From the NCBI RefSeq assembly GCF_900343125.1, contig NZ_OPYL01000005.1:1-64000 (forward strand): a stretch of 64,000 bases of DNA, written 5' to 3'. Source of the stretch: Dysgonomonas sp. Marseille-P4361 (lineage in GTDB: Bacteria > Bacteroidota > Bacteroidia > Bacteroidales > Dysgonomonadaceae). Within the stretch, counting starts at the first letter, position 1, and each line of letters begins with the position of its first letter. Positions 50,075 to 58,227 of the stretch are shown here, in pieces. The notes beneath the pieces were generated by a model that saw nothing but the letters and a program-made list of their open reading frames with translations, did no database searches and was not told the origin of the DNA. The translations under genes and the position numbers were made by a program.

Positions 50075-50087
50075 AAGAAACTGATAT

Positions 50088-51107
50088 ATGTCAGAAAGGA
50101 AACACTTGCTAGGAATGACCTTGGACGAATTGAAAGAAGTCGTTCTGGAGTGTGGTATGCCTAAATTCTCTGCAAAACAAATTGCAGATTGGGTATACAA
50201 TAAACGAATTTTGTCGATAGATGACATGACGAATATCTCTGTAGCTAACAGAGAGAAATTGTCCGAAAAATATGATGTCGGGCGATATGTTCCGACAGAA
50301 TTTCAAGAGTCTGTAGATGGAACAGTAAAATATCTGTTTAGAACAGAATCCAATAAACTGATCGAGACGGTTATAATTCCCGAAGATGAAAGAGTGACCA
50401 TATGTGTGTCCTCTCAGATGGGATGCAAATTTAATTGTTTATTCTGTATGACAGGTAAGCAAGGATTCAATGGGCATTTGACAGCAAATGAGATTTTAAA
50501 TCAGGTCTATTCAGTTCGTGAGTCCGAGAAACTAACCAATATCGTATTTATGGGAATGGGTGAGCCTCTCGATAATTACGATGAGGTGAAAAAAGTTCTT
50601 GATATAATGACAGCAGATTACGGGTTGGCTTGGAGTCCGAAGAGAATAACTGTTTCCACAACAGGTGTAACGCCTAAGTTGAAACGATTCTTGGACGAAA
50701 GTAATGCTCATTTAGCAATAAGTATTCATAGTCCCGAAAGTACGCAGCGTTTGACAATAATGCCAGCCGAGAAAGCGTATCCTATAGAAGGGGTGATTGA
50801 ACTGCTTAAACAATATGATTGGTCGAAACAAAGACGCGTGTCTTTCGAATATATAATGTTTGATGATTTTAATGACTCTTTACTACATGCTAAGAAGCTA
50901 CAGCAACTATTAAGAGGAATCGATTGTCGTGTAAACTTGATACGCTTTCATGCTATTCCAAATGTAGACCTGAAAACATCAACAAAGGAGAAAATGGAAG
51001 CCTTTCGTGACTTCTTAACGAATAAAGGAGTTACTTGTACTATACGTTCATCACGAGGCGAAGATATATTTGCTGCGTGTGGTATGTTGTCAACAATGAA
51101 AAAGTAA
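50088..51107 (+). CDS. rlmN: Dual-specificity rRNA/tRNA methyltransferase (C2 of A2503/A37)
   Basis: A 339-residue radical-SAM enzyme that methylates C2 of A2503 in 23S rRNA and A37 of some tRNAs. The cluster cysteines are in CKFNCLFCMTGKQGF. The second catalytic cysteine lies near the end in FAACGML. GMGEPLDNYDEV is the SAM-binding GGE-like region. No promoter is visible between the pgi terminator and its start. pdxA follows after 11 bp. Confidence 0.95.
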   Translation: MSERKHLLGMTLDELKEVVLECGMPKFSAKQIADWVYNKRILSIDDMTNISVANREKLSEKYDVGRYVPTEFQESVDGTVKYLFRTESNKLIETVIIPEDERVTICVSSQMGCKFNCLFCMTGKQGFNGHLTANEILNQVYSVRESEKLTNIVFMGMGEPLDNYDEVKKVLDIMTADYGLAWSPKRITVSTTGVTPKLKRFLDESNAHLAISIHSPESTQRLTIMPAEKAYPIEGVIELLKQYDWSKQRRVSFEYIMFDDFNDSLLHAKKLQQLLRGIDCRVNLIRFHAIPNVDLKTSTKEKMEAFRDFLTNKGVTCTIRSSRGEDIFAACGMLSTMKK

Positions 51108-51118
51108 AAAATATTTCT

Positions 51119-52204
51119 ATGATAAAAGTAGGGATTACACATGGTGATATAAATGGTATAGGATATGAAGTTATCCTTAAAACTTTTGCCGATATACGTA
51201 TGGCTGAAATTTGCATGCCGGTGGTATATGGATCACTCAAAGTCGCAGCCTTTCATCGCAAAACAATGGATTTGCAGCCAGTATCTTTCAATCAGATAAG
51301 TGATGCAAAAGATGCAGTGGAAAATAAAGTGAATATCATTAACTGTGTTGCTGATGATGTGAAAATAGAGCTGGGAGAATCTACTAAGGTAGCTGGAGAA
51401 TCTTCTTATGCATCATTAGAAAGAGCCGTTGCTGATTTGAAAAAAGGATTGATTGATGTTCTTGTAACAGCACCGATCAATAAGAATAATATTCAAAGAG
51501 AAGATTTTCAATTTCCCGGACATACCGAATACTTAGAGGAGCGTTTTGGAGAAGAAGGAGACAAAAGCTTAATGATTTTGGTGAAAGATTCTCTTCGAGT
51601 TGCTCTTGTAACAGGGCATTTGCCATTGGCAGATATATCGAAGGAACTGACTAAAGAGAAAATCGTTGATGCTGCAATACGTTTCGAAAAAAGTTTGAGA
51701 AAAGATTTTCGTATAGGAAAACCCCGTATCGCAGTACTTTCTCTCAATCCACATGCCGGAGAAAATGGATTACTAGGCAGTGAAGAGCAAGATGTGATTA
51801 AACCGGCATTGGAAGAATTATTACATAAAAAAGTTTTATGTTTTGGCCCTTATCCGGCAGATGGATTCTTTGGCTCTGGTGATTTTTCTCACTTCGATGG
51901 TATATTAGCTATGTATCACGACCAAGGCTTAATTCCATTTAAAACGATTGCAATGGAGGATGGTGTGAATTTTACAGCTGGACTTCCAATTGTAAGAACG
52001 TCTCCCGCTCATGGAACAGCATATGGTATTGCAGGACAAGGGAAAGCCTCAGAGGATTCTTTTAGACAAGCTATTTATATGGCTATAGATACATTTGAGA
52101 ATAGAAAAGCTTTTGACTTAGCTCATGCTAATCCTTTGAGGAAATTATATATAGAGAGGGGAAATGACAATGAAGTCTTAGATTTATCAGGAAGCGAAGA
52201 ATAA
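51119..52204 (+). CDS. pdxA: 4-hydroxythreonine-4-phosphate dehydrogenase
   Basis: At 361 residues, PdxA oxidises 4-phosphohydroxy-L-threonine in pyridoxal phosphate synthesis. The start MIKVGITHGDINGIGYEV at 51119 is chosen; 28 further in-frame codons upstream overlap rlmN and are not family-like. Metal-ligand segments PGHTEYLEERF, MYHDQGLIPFK and RTSPAHGTAYGIAG are present. It is followed by the inositol-lipid genes, possibly in one transcript. Confidence 0.95.
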   Translation: MIKVGITHGDINGIGYEVILKTFADIRMAEICMPVVYGSLKVAAFHRKTMDLQPVSFNQISDAKDAVENKVNIINCVADDVKIELGESTKVAGESSYASLERAVADLKKGLIDVLVTAPINKNNIQREDFQFPGHTEYLEERFGEEGDKSLMILVKDSLRVALVTGHLPLADISKELTKEKIVDAAIRFEKSLRKDFRIGKPRIAVLSLNPHAGENGLLGSEEQDVIKPALEELLHKKVLCFGPYPADGFFGSGDFSHFDGILAMYHDQGLIPFKTIAMEDGVNFTAGLPIVRTSPAHGTAYGIAGQGKASEDSFRQAIYMAIDTFENRKAFDLAHANPLRKLYIERGNDNEVLDLSGSEE

Positions 52205-52252
52205 AATTAAACCTTTTTGAATAAACGAAGTCTAAATCCGTTAAACTAGAAT

Positions 52253-52948
52253 ATGAATTATGCTATAATAGCAGCCGGAGAAGGTTCCCGGCTTGCACAA
52301 GAAGGTGTCTCATTGCCAAAGCCTTTAGTAAAACTAAATGGTAAGGAGATGATACGCCGTTTAATTGATATATTTCTTGAAAACGAAGCTACATCCATTA
52401 GCATTATTGTTAATGAGGAAATGAAGCAGGTACAAGAGTATGTCTCTGCTCTGAAATTAGATATTCCTTTGAATATTGTAGTTAAATCTACACCAAGTTC
52501 AATGCATAGCTTTTTTGAATTGAGAAATTTTTTGAGGGAAGGGAAATTTTGTCTGACTACAGTTGATACCATCTTTAAAGGAGAAGAATTCTCTCGTTAT
52601 ATAAAAGCTTTTATCGAAGATAAAACCTCGGATGGAATGATGGCGGTGACAGATTTTATTGACGATGAAAAACCTCTTTATGTAGATGTAGATGCGTCGA
52701 TGCATATTAAAGGTTTCTTAGATCAGTCAGCAGATTGTAAGTATATATCGGGAGGAATATATGGATTGACCCATAAGGCAATAAATACATTAGAAGCTTG
52801 CCTAGACTCAGGGCAATCACGCATGCGCAATTTTCAAAGACAATTAGTCGCGGATGGATTAGTGCTAAAAGCACACCCTTTTGCCAAGATCGTAGATGTG
52901 GATCATGCAGAAGATATAAATAAAGCAGAACAATTTTTAAATAGCTAA
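52253..52948 (+). CDS. NTP-transferase (sugar/inositol-phosphate nucleotidyltransferase-like)
   Basis: A 231-residue Rossmann-like nucleotidyltransferase. The signature AAGEGSRLAQEG...LPKPLVKL is at residues 7-28, and an acidic metal site is suggested by TVDTIF and DVDHAED at the end. It is closest in style to small cytidylyl/uridylyl-transferases of phospholipid or inositol pathways. It begins the group NTP-transferase, ATP-grasp, CDP-alcohol phosphatidyltransferase, HAD and inositol-phosphate synthase. In archaeal and thermophile di-inositol-phosphate synthesis a related nucleotidyltransferase makes CDP-inositol for a CDP-alcohol phosphatidyltransferase. That reaction is the leading guess here, not shown. 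Confidence 0.82.
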   Translation: MNYAIIAAGEGSRLAQEGVSLPKPLVKLNGKEMIRRLIDIFLENEATSISIIVNEEMKQVQEYVSALKLDIPLNIVVKSTPSSMHSFFELRNFLREGKFCLTTVDTIFKGEEFSRYIKAFIEDKTSDGMMAVTDFIDDEKPLYVDVDASMHIKGFLDQSADCKYISGGIYGLTHKAINTLEACLDSGQSRMRNFQRQLVADGLVLKAHPFAKIVDVDHAEDINKAEQFLNS

Positions 52949-52980
52949 AGAATACAAGCAAGAGAAAGCTTAGAAAAAAT

Positions 52981-53850
52981 ATGTCGAAAATTAAAGTAGC
53001 AGGTATAAAAAGAAAGACTAAATATTCTCCAAACCATATTGGAAATGATGGGATGATATTTAGTATGACTGCCGAAAGTCTCAGAAATATGGGATATGAT
53101 GTTGTAGAGTACACGGAGTCCGAATTTGTATTAAGTGAAGAGAAAGAAAGATATATCTTCAATATGGCCCGAGATAAGGGTACAATAAAAAGGCTGAAAC
53201 AATGTGAAAAGGATAATGTAGTCATTATCAATTCAGGGACGGGTATTGAAAATTGTACTCGTGAAGCAATGACTCGTCTGTTGTTAGAGAATGGGATTCC
53301 GCATCCGGCTAGTATTATTGTAGATGTAGCTGATGATCCTACAAAAGGTTTGGAAGCTATGGATGCACCTGCGTATTGGATTAAAAGAGGAGATTCTCAT
53401 GCAATACATCGCGAAGATGTGACATATGCACGTAATATACCGGAAGTGAAATCAATATTACAAGAATTTGCCCTGAGGGATATTCCTAATGCTGTGATAA
53501 ATGAACACTTAGTGGGAGACTTGGTGAAATTTTATGGAATTGCAGATACTGACTTTTTTTACTGGTTCTATCCATTCGATTTGAGTCATAGCAAATTTGG
53601 GTTGGAGGCTATAAATGGAGCAGCTAAAGAATTCTCTTTCGATGTAGATGCATTAAAAAAAGCATGTGATAAAGCCGGAGAAGTTCTGGATGTAAAAGTA
53701 TATGGAGGAGACTGTGTTGTAGCAGAAGATGGCTCATTTAAAATTATTGATTTTAATGATTGGCCAAGTTTTGCTCCATGTAGAGATGCTGCCGCACCTA
53801 AGATTGCAGAATGTATTCATAAACAAATTCAGAAAGACCTGAATAAATAA
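52981..53850 (+). CDS. ATP-grasp protein, possibly inositol-phosphate kinase-like
   Basis: A 289-residue protein with no close recognised family. The fold looks like ATP-grasp: an N-terminal alpha/beta half, a middle region with APAYWIKRGDSHA (candidate ATP-binding Lys near residue 140), and a C-terminal metal site KIIDFNDWPSF with Asp257 and Asn259. The D-x-N-x-W-P-S form resembles inositol 1,3,4-trisphosphate 5/6-kinase, which has D-x-N-x-F-P. Set among inositol-lipid genes, a kinase or ligase acting on inositol phosphate or its lipid is plausible. It could also be a glutathione-synthetase-like ligase. Function is inferred. Confidence 0.6.
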   Translation: MSKIKVAGIKRKTKYSPNHIGNDGMIFSMTAESLRNMGYDVVEYTESEFVLSEEKERYIFNMARDKGTIKRLKQCEKDNVVIINSGTGIENCTREAMTRLLLENGIPHPASIIVDVADDPTKGLEAMDAPAYWIKRGDSHAIHREDVTYARNIPEVKSILQEFALRDIPNAVINEHLVGDLVKFYGIADTDFFYWFYPFDLSHSKFGLEAINGAAKEFSFDVDALKKACDKAGEVLDVKVYGGDCVVAEDGSFKIIDFNDWPSFAPCRDAAAPKIAECIHKQIQKDLNK

Positions 53851-53878
53851 TAAAAATAAAGTTACTTTTCATTATTAT

Positions 53879-54796
53879 ATGGAGAATCAACAACCATCGT
53901 TGGAGTCTACTCTGAAATCGACAGATACAGAAGAACCTATAGATATTTATTTCTACCGGCCTATAGGATATCGTTGGGCTTTGTTGTTTCAGAAGTTGGG
54001 CGTTAGTCCTAATGCTGTTACAATAGCCAGTATATTTCTGGGAGTAGGAGCCGGTATTTGTTTTTACTTTGATAATATCTGGATATCTCTGTTGGGTATT
54101 TTTCTGCTGGTTTGGGCAAACTCATACGATAGTGCCGATGGGCAATTGGCCCGAATGACGAAGCAGTTTTCTGCATTAGGTCGTGTACTGGATGGATTTG
54201 CAGGAAACTTATGGTTTGCATCTATTTATATTGCTATCTGTCTTCGACTTTATCCCGAGTGGGGAGGTTGGATATGGGGATTAGCCATAGTAACGGGCTA
54301 TTTTCATTCTAAGCAGGCTGCGATGGCTGATTATTATCGGAATGTACATCTGTTATTTTTGAAGGGTAAGTCAGGGAGCGAGCTTGATAATACCACAGAA
54401 TTGACTCAGAAGTATAGCGAGCTGAGTTGGAGCAAGAACTTTGGGGCTAAACTTGTTGTTTTCTTCTATAGAAATTATACAAAAGGGCAAGAAGGATCTT
54501 CTCCTAGATTGCAAGAACTTCTTGCATTGATAAAAGAGAAATTCGGAGAGGTTGCACCTGAACCGTTTAGACGTGATTTCAGAGAAAAGAGCCTGCCTCT
54601 GATGAAATATACAAATATATTGTCATTCAATACGAGAGCCATTGCACTATGTATATCTATATTAATAGGTTTGCCTTGGGCTTATTTCGTGTTTGAATTG
54701 ACAGTGTTGAATGTCCTGCTTGTGTATATGATCACTAAGCATGAGAGTATATGTAAAGCTTTTATTGCTGATATAGAAAGTGGGAAATATAATTAA
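53879..54796 (+). CDS. CDP-alcohol phosphatidyltransferase, candidate inositol-lipid synthase
   Basis: A 305-residue integral membrane enzyme of the CDP-alcohol phosphotransferase family. The motif D-x-x-D-G-x-x-A-R-(x8)-G-x-x-x-D-x-x-x-D is visible from Asp84: Asp84, Asp87, Gly88, Arg92, Gly101 and Asp105 are present, but the last Asp is Gly109. That Asp is held to be the catalytic base in characterised members. The protein is longer than the usual 200 residues, with a soluble segment (about 160-245) before the final helices. Neighbours suggest it joins inositol phosphate to a diacylglycerol or ceramide lipid. The HAD gene follows after 5 bp. Confidence 0.82.
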   Translation: MENQQPSLESTLKSTDTEEPIDIYFYRPIGYRWALLFQKLGVSPNAVTIASIFLGVGAGICFYFDNIWISLLGIFLLVWANSYDSADGQLARMTKQFSALGRVLDGFAGNLWFASIYIAICLRLYPEWGGWIWGLAIVTGYFHSKQAAMADYYRNVHLLFLKGKSGSELDNTTELTQKYSELSWSKNFGAKLVVFFYRNYTKGQEGSSPRLQELLALIKEKFGEVAPEPFRRDFREKSLPLMKYTNILSFNTRAIALCISILIGLPWAYFVFELTVLNVLLVYMITKHESICKAFIADIESGKYN

Positions 54797-54801
54797 TTGA
54801 A

Positions 54802-55527
54802 ATGTTTGATTTAAGTAAAGTAAAAGGGGTAATCTTTGATTACGGAGGAACTATAGATAGTAACGGGAAGCATTGGGCTGAAGTATTATGGGAAGCTTAT
54901 CAGGATCAGGACGTACCTGTTACAAAGGTACAATTTAGAGAAGCTTATGTCTATGGTGAACGTTATCTTGCAACAAACCTTGTAATATTGCCTGAAGATA
55001 ACTTTTATGTTCTGTTAAAAAAGAAAACCGAACTACAGATGGGGTATCTGTTGGATAAAGGATTCTTAACAGATGAAAATAAAACAAAAGAATATAGTCT
55101 TGCTATTTCAACTCAATGTTATAACTTTGTAAAATCTTTAATTGAGAAAGAAATACCTGTATTGCAAGCCTTGAAAAACCGTTATCCAATGGTCTTAGTA
55201 TCTAATTTTTACGGGAATGTACAGGCTGTGCTTGGAGACTTTGATTTATTAAAATACTTTGATAATATTATAGAATCAGCAGTGGTTGGCGTACGAAAAC
55301 CCGATCCTGCTATATTTAGGTTAGGAGTCGAAGAATTGGCTTTGCCTGGAGATTCAGTTGTTGTTATTGGAGATTCTTACTCAAAAGATATCGTTCCCGC
55401 ATCCCAAAATGGTTGTCAGACTATTTGGTTGAAAGGCTTAGGTTGGGGAGACGATGAAGAAGATGCAACGGCTGATTTGATTATAACAGACTTCATGGAG
55501 TTGAAGACTGCTTTTCAGCTAGATTGA
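54802..55527 (+). CDS. HAD-superfamily hydrolase, candidate inositol-lipid phosphatase
   Basis: A 241-residue HAD protein. Motif I reads D13-Y-G-G-T, with the nucleophile Asp13 present but Gly15 in place of the second Asp that serves as acid/base in phosphatases. Motif II is LVSNF, motif III the Lys in GVRKPDP, and motif IV is VIGDSYSKD. A helical cap lies at about 20-110. It may remove the phosphate from a phosphatidylinositol-phosphate made by the preceding enzyme; the missing Asp raises doubt about ordinary phosphatase chemistry. It is tightly linked to the CDP-alcohol enzyme. Confidence 0.78.
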   Translation: MFDLSKVKGVIFDYGGTIDSNGKHWAEVLWEAYQDQDVPVTKVQFREAYVYGERYLATNLVILPEDNFYVLLKKKTELQMGYLLDKGFLTDENKTKEYSLAISTQCYNFVKSLIEKEIPVLQALKNRYPMVLVSNFYGNVQAVLGDFDLLKYFDNIIESAVVGVRKPDPAIFRLGVEELALPGDSVVVIGDSYSKDIVPASQNGCQTIWLKGLGWGDDEEDATADLIITDFMELKTAFQLD

Positions 55528-55760
55528 ACAATTACTTGTACTTGATAATATAACAGAGTCGGTCTGATTATCTATCTTAACAATGGATGCCACTTGTACG
55601 GCGGAAAATTCCGGGTTGGAAGAATAAAATAAGATAAATATTCACTGAAGCTGTTCTATTATAGGTCTATATGGAATCTGGAGATAATATCTTGAGGATG
55701 TGTAGTCCACGTGTTTAAAGGATTGCTGCGGGTTGCAGTGTATTTTAAAATTTAATTAAA

Positions 55761-57056
55761 ATGGAAAAAGTACAAATTAAAGAAGCCAAAGGTAAACTTG
55801 GTGTTCTAACGGTAGGTATTGGAGCAGTAGCTACCACATTCATGGCAGGAACGTTACTAACTCGTAAAGGATTAGGTGTACCTGTAGGGTCAATTACTCA
55901 ATTGGCAACAATACGTTTGGGAAAAAGAGAAGAAAATCGTTTCCCTAAAATTAAAGATGTTGTGCCTTTGGCCAACTTAGACGATGTAGTATTCGGAGGA
56001 TGGGATATCTTTGAAGATAATGCATACGAAGCTGCAGTACATGCAGAGGTCTTGACAAAAGAAGACCTTGACAAGGTGAAAGATGAAATGATCGCTATTA
56101 AGCCAATGAAGGCTGTATTTGATCAAGAATTTGTAAAAAGACTTCATGGAACTTGGGTTAAGTCTGCTCCTACTAAATGGGATCTGATGGAACAAGTAAA
56201 ACAAGACATCGAAAACTTTAAAAAAGAAAATGGCTGCGATCGTGTAGTTGTTATTTGGTGTGGTAGTACCGAAGTTTTTACTCCTCTTGGTGAAGTTCAC
56301 AAGACTTTAGCTTCTTTAGAAAAAGGGATGAAGGAAAATCATAAAGATATAGCTCCTTCAAATATCTATGCTTATGCATGTGTGTCAATGGGGATACCTT
56401 ATATCAATGGAGCACCTAACTTGACAGTTGATATTCCTGCAATGTGGGAATTAGCAGCAAAAACAAACACTCCAATTTGCGGAAAAGACTTTAAAACAGG
56501 ACAAACAATGTTGAAGACAGTATTGGCTCCAATGTTGAAAACTCGTATGTTGGGTCTTAGCGGATGGTTCTCTACAAACATATTGGGTAACCGTGATGGA
56601 GAGGTTCTTGACGATCCGGGTTCATTCAAAACAAAAGAAGAGTCAAAACTTTCAGTTATTGATACAATCTTACAGCCAGATCTTTATAATGAACTTTATG
56701 GTAATGTATATCATAAAGTGCGTATCAACTACTATCCTCCTCGCAAAGACGATAAAGAAGGATGGGATAACCTTGATATTTTTGGTTGGTTAGGCTATAA
56801 AATGCAATTGAAAGTAGACTTCCTTTGTAAAGACTCTATCTTAGCCGCACCGTTATGTCTCGATCTTGTATTGTTTACAGATTTGGCACAACGCGCAGGT
56901 ATGGGAGGAATTCAAGATTGGTTGTCATTCTACTTCAAGAGTCCAATGCACGAGCCGGCAAAAGTTGCAGAGCACGATTTGTTTATTCAATATGTAAAAT
57001 TGAAAAATACACTTCGGACTATGATTGGAGAAGAAACAGTGGATTTTATCGATTAA
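55761..57056 (+). CDS. Inositol-3-phosphate synthase (MIPS)
   Basis: At 431 residues, MIPS converts glucose-6-phosphate to inositol-3-phosphate with NAD+. The NAD-binding start reads LGVLTVGIGAVATTFMAGTL. NGAPNLTVDIPAM, CGKDFKTGQTMLKTVLAPM and LGLSGWFSTNILGNRDG match the family core and its catalytic Lys region. It is common in eukaryotes, archaea and actinobacteria, and known in gut Bacteroidetes. It follows the HAD gene after 233 bp in which no clear promoter was seen, and ends at a terminator. Confidence 0.93.
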   Translation: MEKVQIKEAKGKLGVLTVGIGAVATTFMAGTLLTRKGLGVPVGSITQLATIRLGKREENRFPKIKDVVPLANLDDVVFGGWDIFEDNAYEAAVHAEVLTKEDLDKVKDEMIAIKPMKAVFDQEFVKRLHGTWVKSAPTKWDLMEQVKQDIENFKKENGCDRVVVIWCGSTEVFTPLGEVHKTLASLEKGMKENHKDIAPSNIYAYACVSMGIPYINGAPNLTVDIPAMWELAAKTNTPICGKDFKTGQTMLKTVLAPMLKTRMLGLSGWFSTNILGNRDGEVLDDPGSFKTKEESKLSVIDTILQPDLYNELYGNVYHKVRINYYPPRKDDKEGWDNLDIFGWLGYKMQLKVDFLCKDSILAAPLCLDLVLFTDLAQRAGMGGIQDWLSFYFKSPMHEPAKVAEHDLFIQYVKLKNTLRTMIGEETVDFID

Positions 57057-57077
57057 TAAAGTTTCTATAATGAAAAG

Positions 57078-57108
57078 AGGTCTGGATATTTTATTCAGGC
57101 CTTTTTTT
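57078..57108 (+). terminator. Intrinsic terminator of MIPS
   Basis: AGGTCTG (57078-57084) pairs with CAGGCCT (57096-57102), with one G-U pair and a run of seven T residues. Confidence 0.8.
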
Positions 57109-57255
57109 ATAAAACGTTATATTAAAACATGAAAGATTGAGGGGGAAATCTCTTTTTTTAGCCATATTTATAGTCGATATCATCAAATAATGATATAAAT
57201 TTGTGTATCATGCATTTTATTAAGAATTTGGCTGTAAATTATTCTGATTTTTAGT

Positions 57256-57263
57256 TAAATTTG
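57256..57263 (+). promoter_or_regulatory. Candidate -7 box of the nfnAB-like pair
   Basis: TAAATTTG fits TAnnTTTG. An identical octamer lies 60 bp upstream at 57196-57203. No strict -33 is visible for either; the leader would be about 120-180 nt. Confidence 0.4.
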
Positions 57264-57388
57264 AGGTGAAATTTCATTTTGATATAAAAAGACGTAGTTT
57301 TTTGTGCTTTTACTGCTATTATGCCCATAGTGTAGGATAAAAGTTTAAAATCTATTTGTGCGGATCAAAACTAATAAGGACTATTTGA

Positions 57389-58171
57389 ATGAATAAAATT
57401 GTATCTAAAGAGTATTTCTCTGAGAATGTTGTAAAATTTGAAGTTGAAGCACCTCTTATCGCTCGAAGCCGTAGAGCCGGACACTTTGTGATAGTAAGAG
57501 CCGGAGATAAAGGAGAACGAATTCCTTTAACCATAGCTGCTTCGAATCTGGAGAAGGGAACAATTACTATTGTTATTCAGGCAGTAGGAGCTTCTTCTCG
57601 TAAAATTTGTGCCTTGAATGAAGGTGATTATATTACCGATGTTGTAGGCCCTTTGGGTCAAGCAACGCATATCGAGAAGTATGGAACTGTGGTATGTGCC
57701 GGAGGGGGAGTGGGAATTGCTCCTATGTTACCTATTATCGAGGCGATGAAAAAGGCAGGCAATAGAGTGATCTCTGTTATTGCGGCAAGGACAAAAGACC
57801 TAGTTATCCTTGAAGAGCAGGTTGCTGAAAATTCGGACGAGGTGATTGTGATGACAGATGATGGTTCTTATGGTCAGAAAGGTTTAGTGACAAATGGAGT
57901 GGAGATGGTTATTCAGCGAGAAAAAGTAGACCTTTGTGTAACAATAGGACCTGCTATCATGATGAAATTTGTATCATTACTTACTCAGAAATATAATATT
58001 CCTACAATGGCTTCATTGAACACGATTATGGTTGATGGAACAGGTATGTGTGGGGCTTGTCGCGTAACAGTAGGAGGTAAAACTAAATTCGTGTGTGTTG
58101 ATGGTCCCGAATTTAATGCTCATGAAGTAGACTTTGATGAAATGCTGATGAGATTAAAAGCTTATAAATAA
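57389..58171 (+). CDS. FAD/NAD-binding subunit, NfnA/SudB-type ferredoxin-NADP reductase
   Basis: A 260-residue flavoprotein of the dihydroorotate dehydrogenase electron-transfer type. The FAD domain (1 to about 95) has RRAGHFVIVRAGDKGERIPLT. The NAD domain has VVCAGGGVGIAPMLPI, and a C-terminal 2Fe-2S site has MCGACRVTV and FVCVDGPEF. Together with the next gene it matches NfnAB or sulfide dehydrogenase SudBA, which move electrons between NADH, NADPH and ferredoxin. The pair is separated by 56 bp. Confidence 0.9.
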   Translation: MNKIVSKEYFSENVVKFEVEAPLIARSRRAGHFVIVRAGDKGERIPLTIAASNLEKGTITIVIQAVGASSRKICALNEGDYITDVVGPLGQATHIEKYGTVVCAGGGVGIAPMLPIIEAMKKAGNRVISVIAARTKDLVILEEQVAENSDEVIVMTDDGSYGQKGLVTNGVEMVIQREKVDLCVTIGPAIMMKFVSLLTQKYNIPTMASLNTIMVDGTGMCGACRVTVGGKTKFVCVDGPEFNAHEVDFDEMLMRLKAYK

Positions 58172-58227
58172 CCAGAAGACATAAAAACTAACAACAATGC
58201 TGATCTTTTAATCAGTTTGATATAACT

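Larger units (their letters stand above)
57057..57388. other. Intergenic region MIPS/nfnA
   Basis: About 330 bases. After the MIPS terminator the DNA is AT-rich and holds two identical TAAATTTG -7 boxes (57196-57203 and 57256-57263). No gene was found. Confidence 0.6.

Noticed and set aside
51035-51118. 28-residue upstream extension of pdxA
   Set aside because: It overlaps the end of rlmN and does not resemble PdxA; the start MIKVGITHGD fits the family.
55528-55760. Small gene or promoter in the gap before inositol-3-phosphate synthase
   Set aside because: No frame of useful length with a family likeness and no good TAnnTTTG box was found; it was left as plain spacer.
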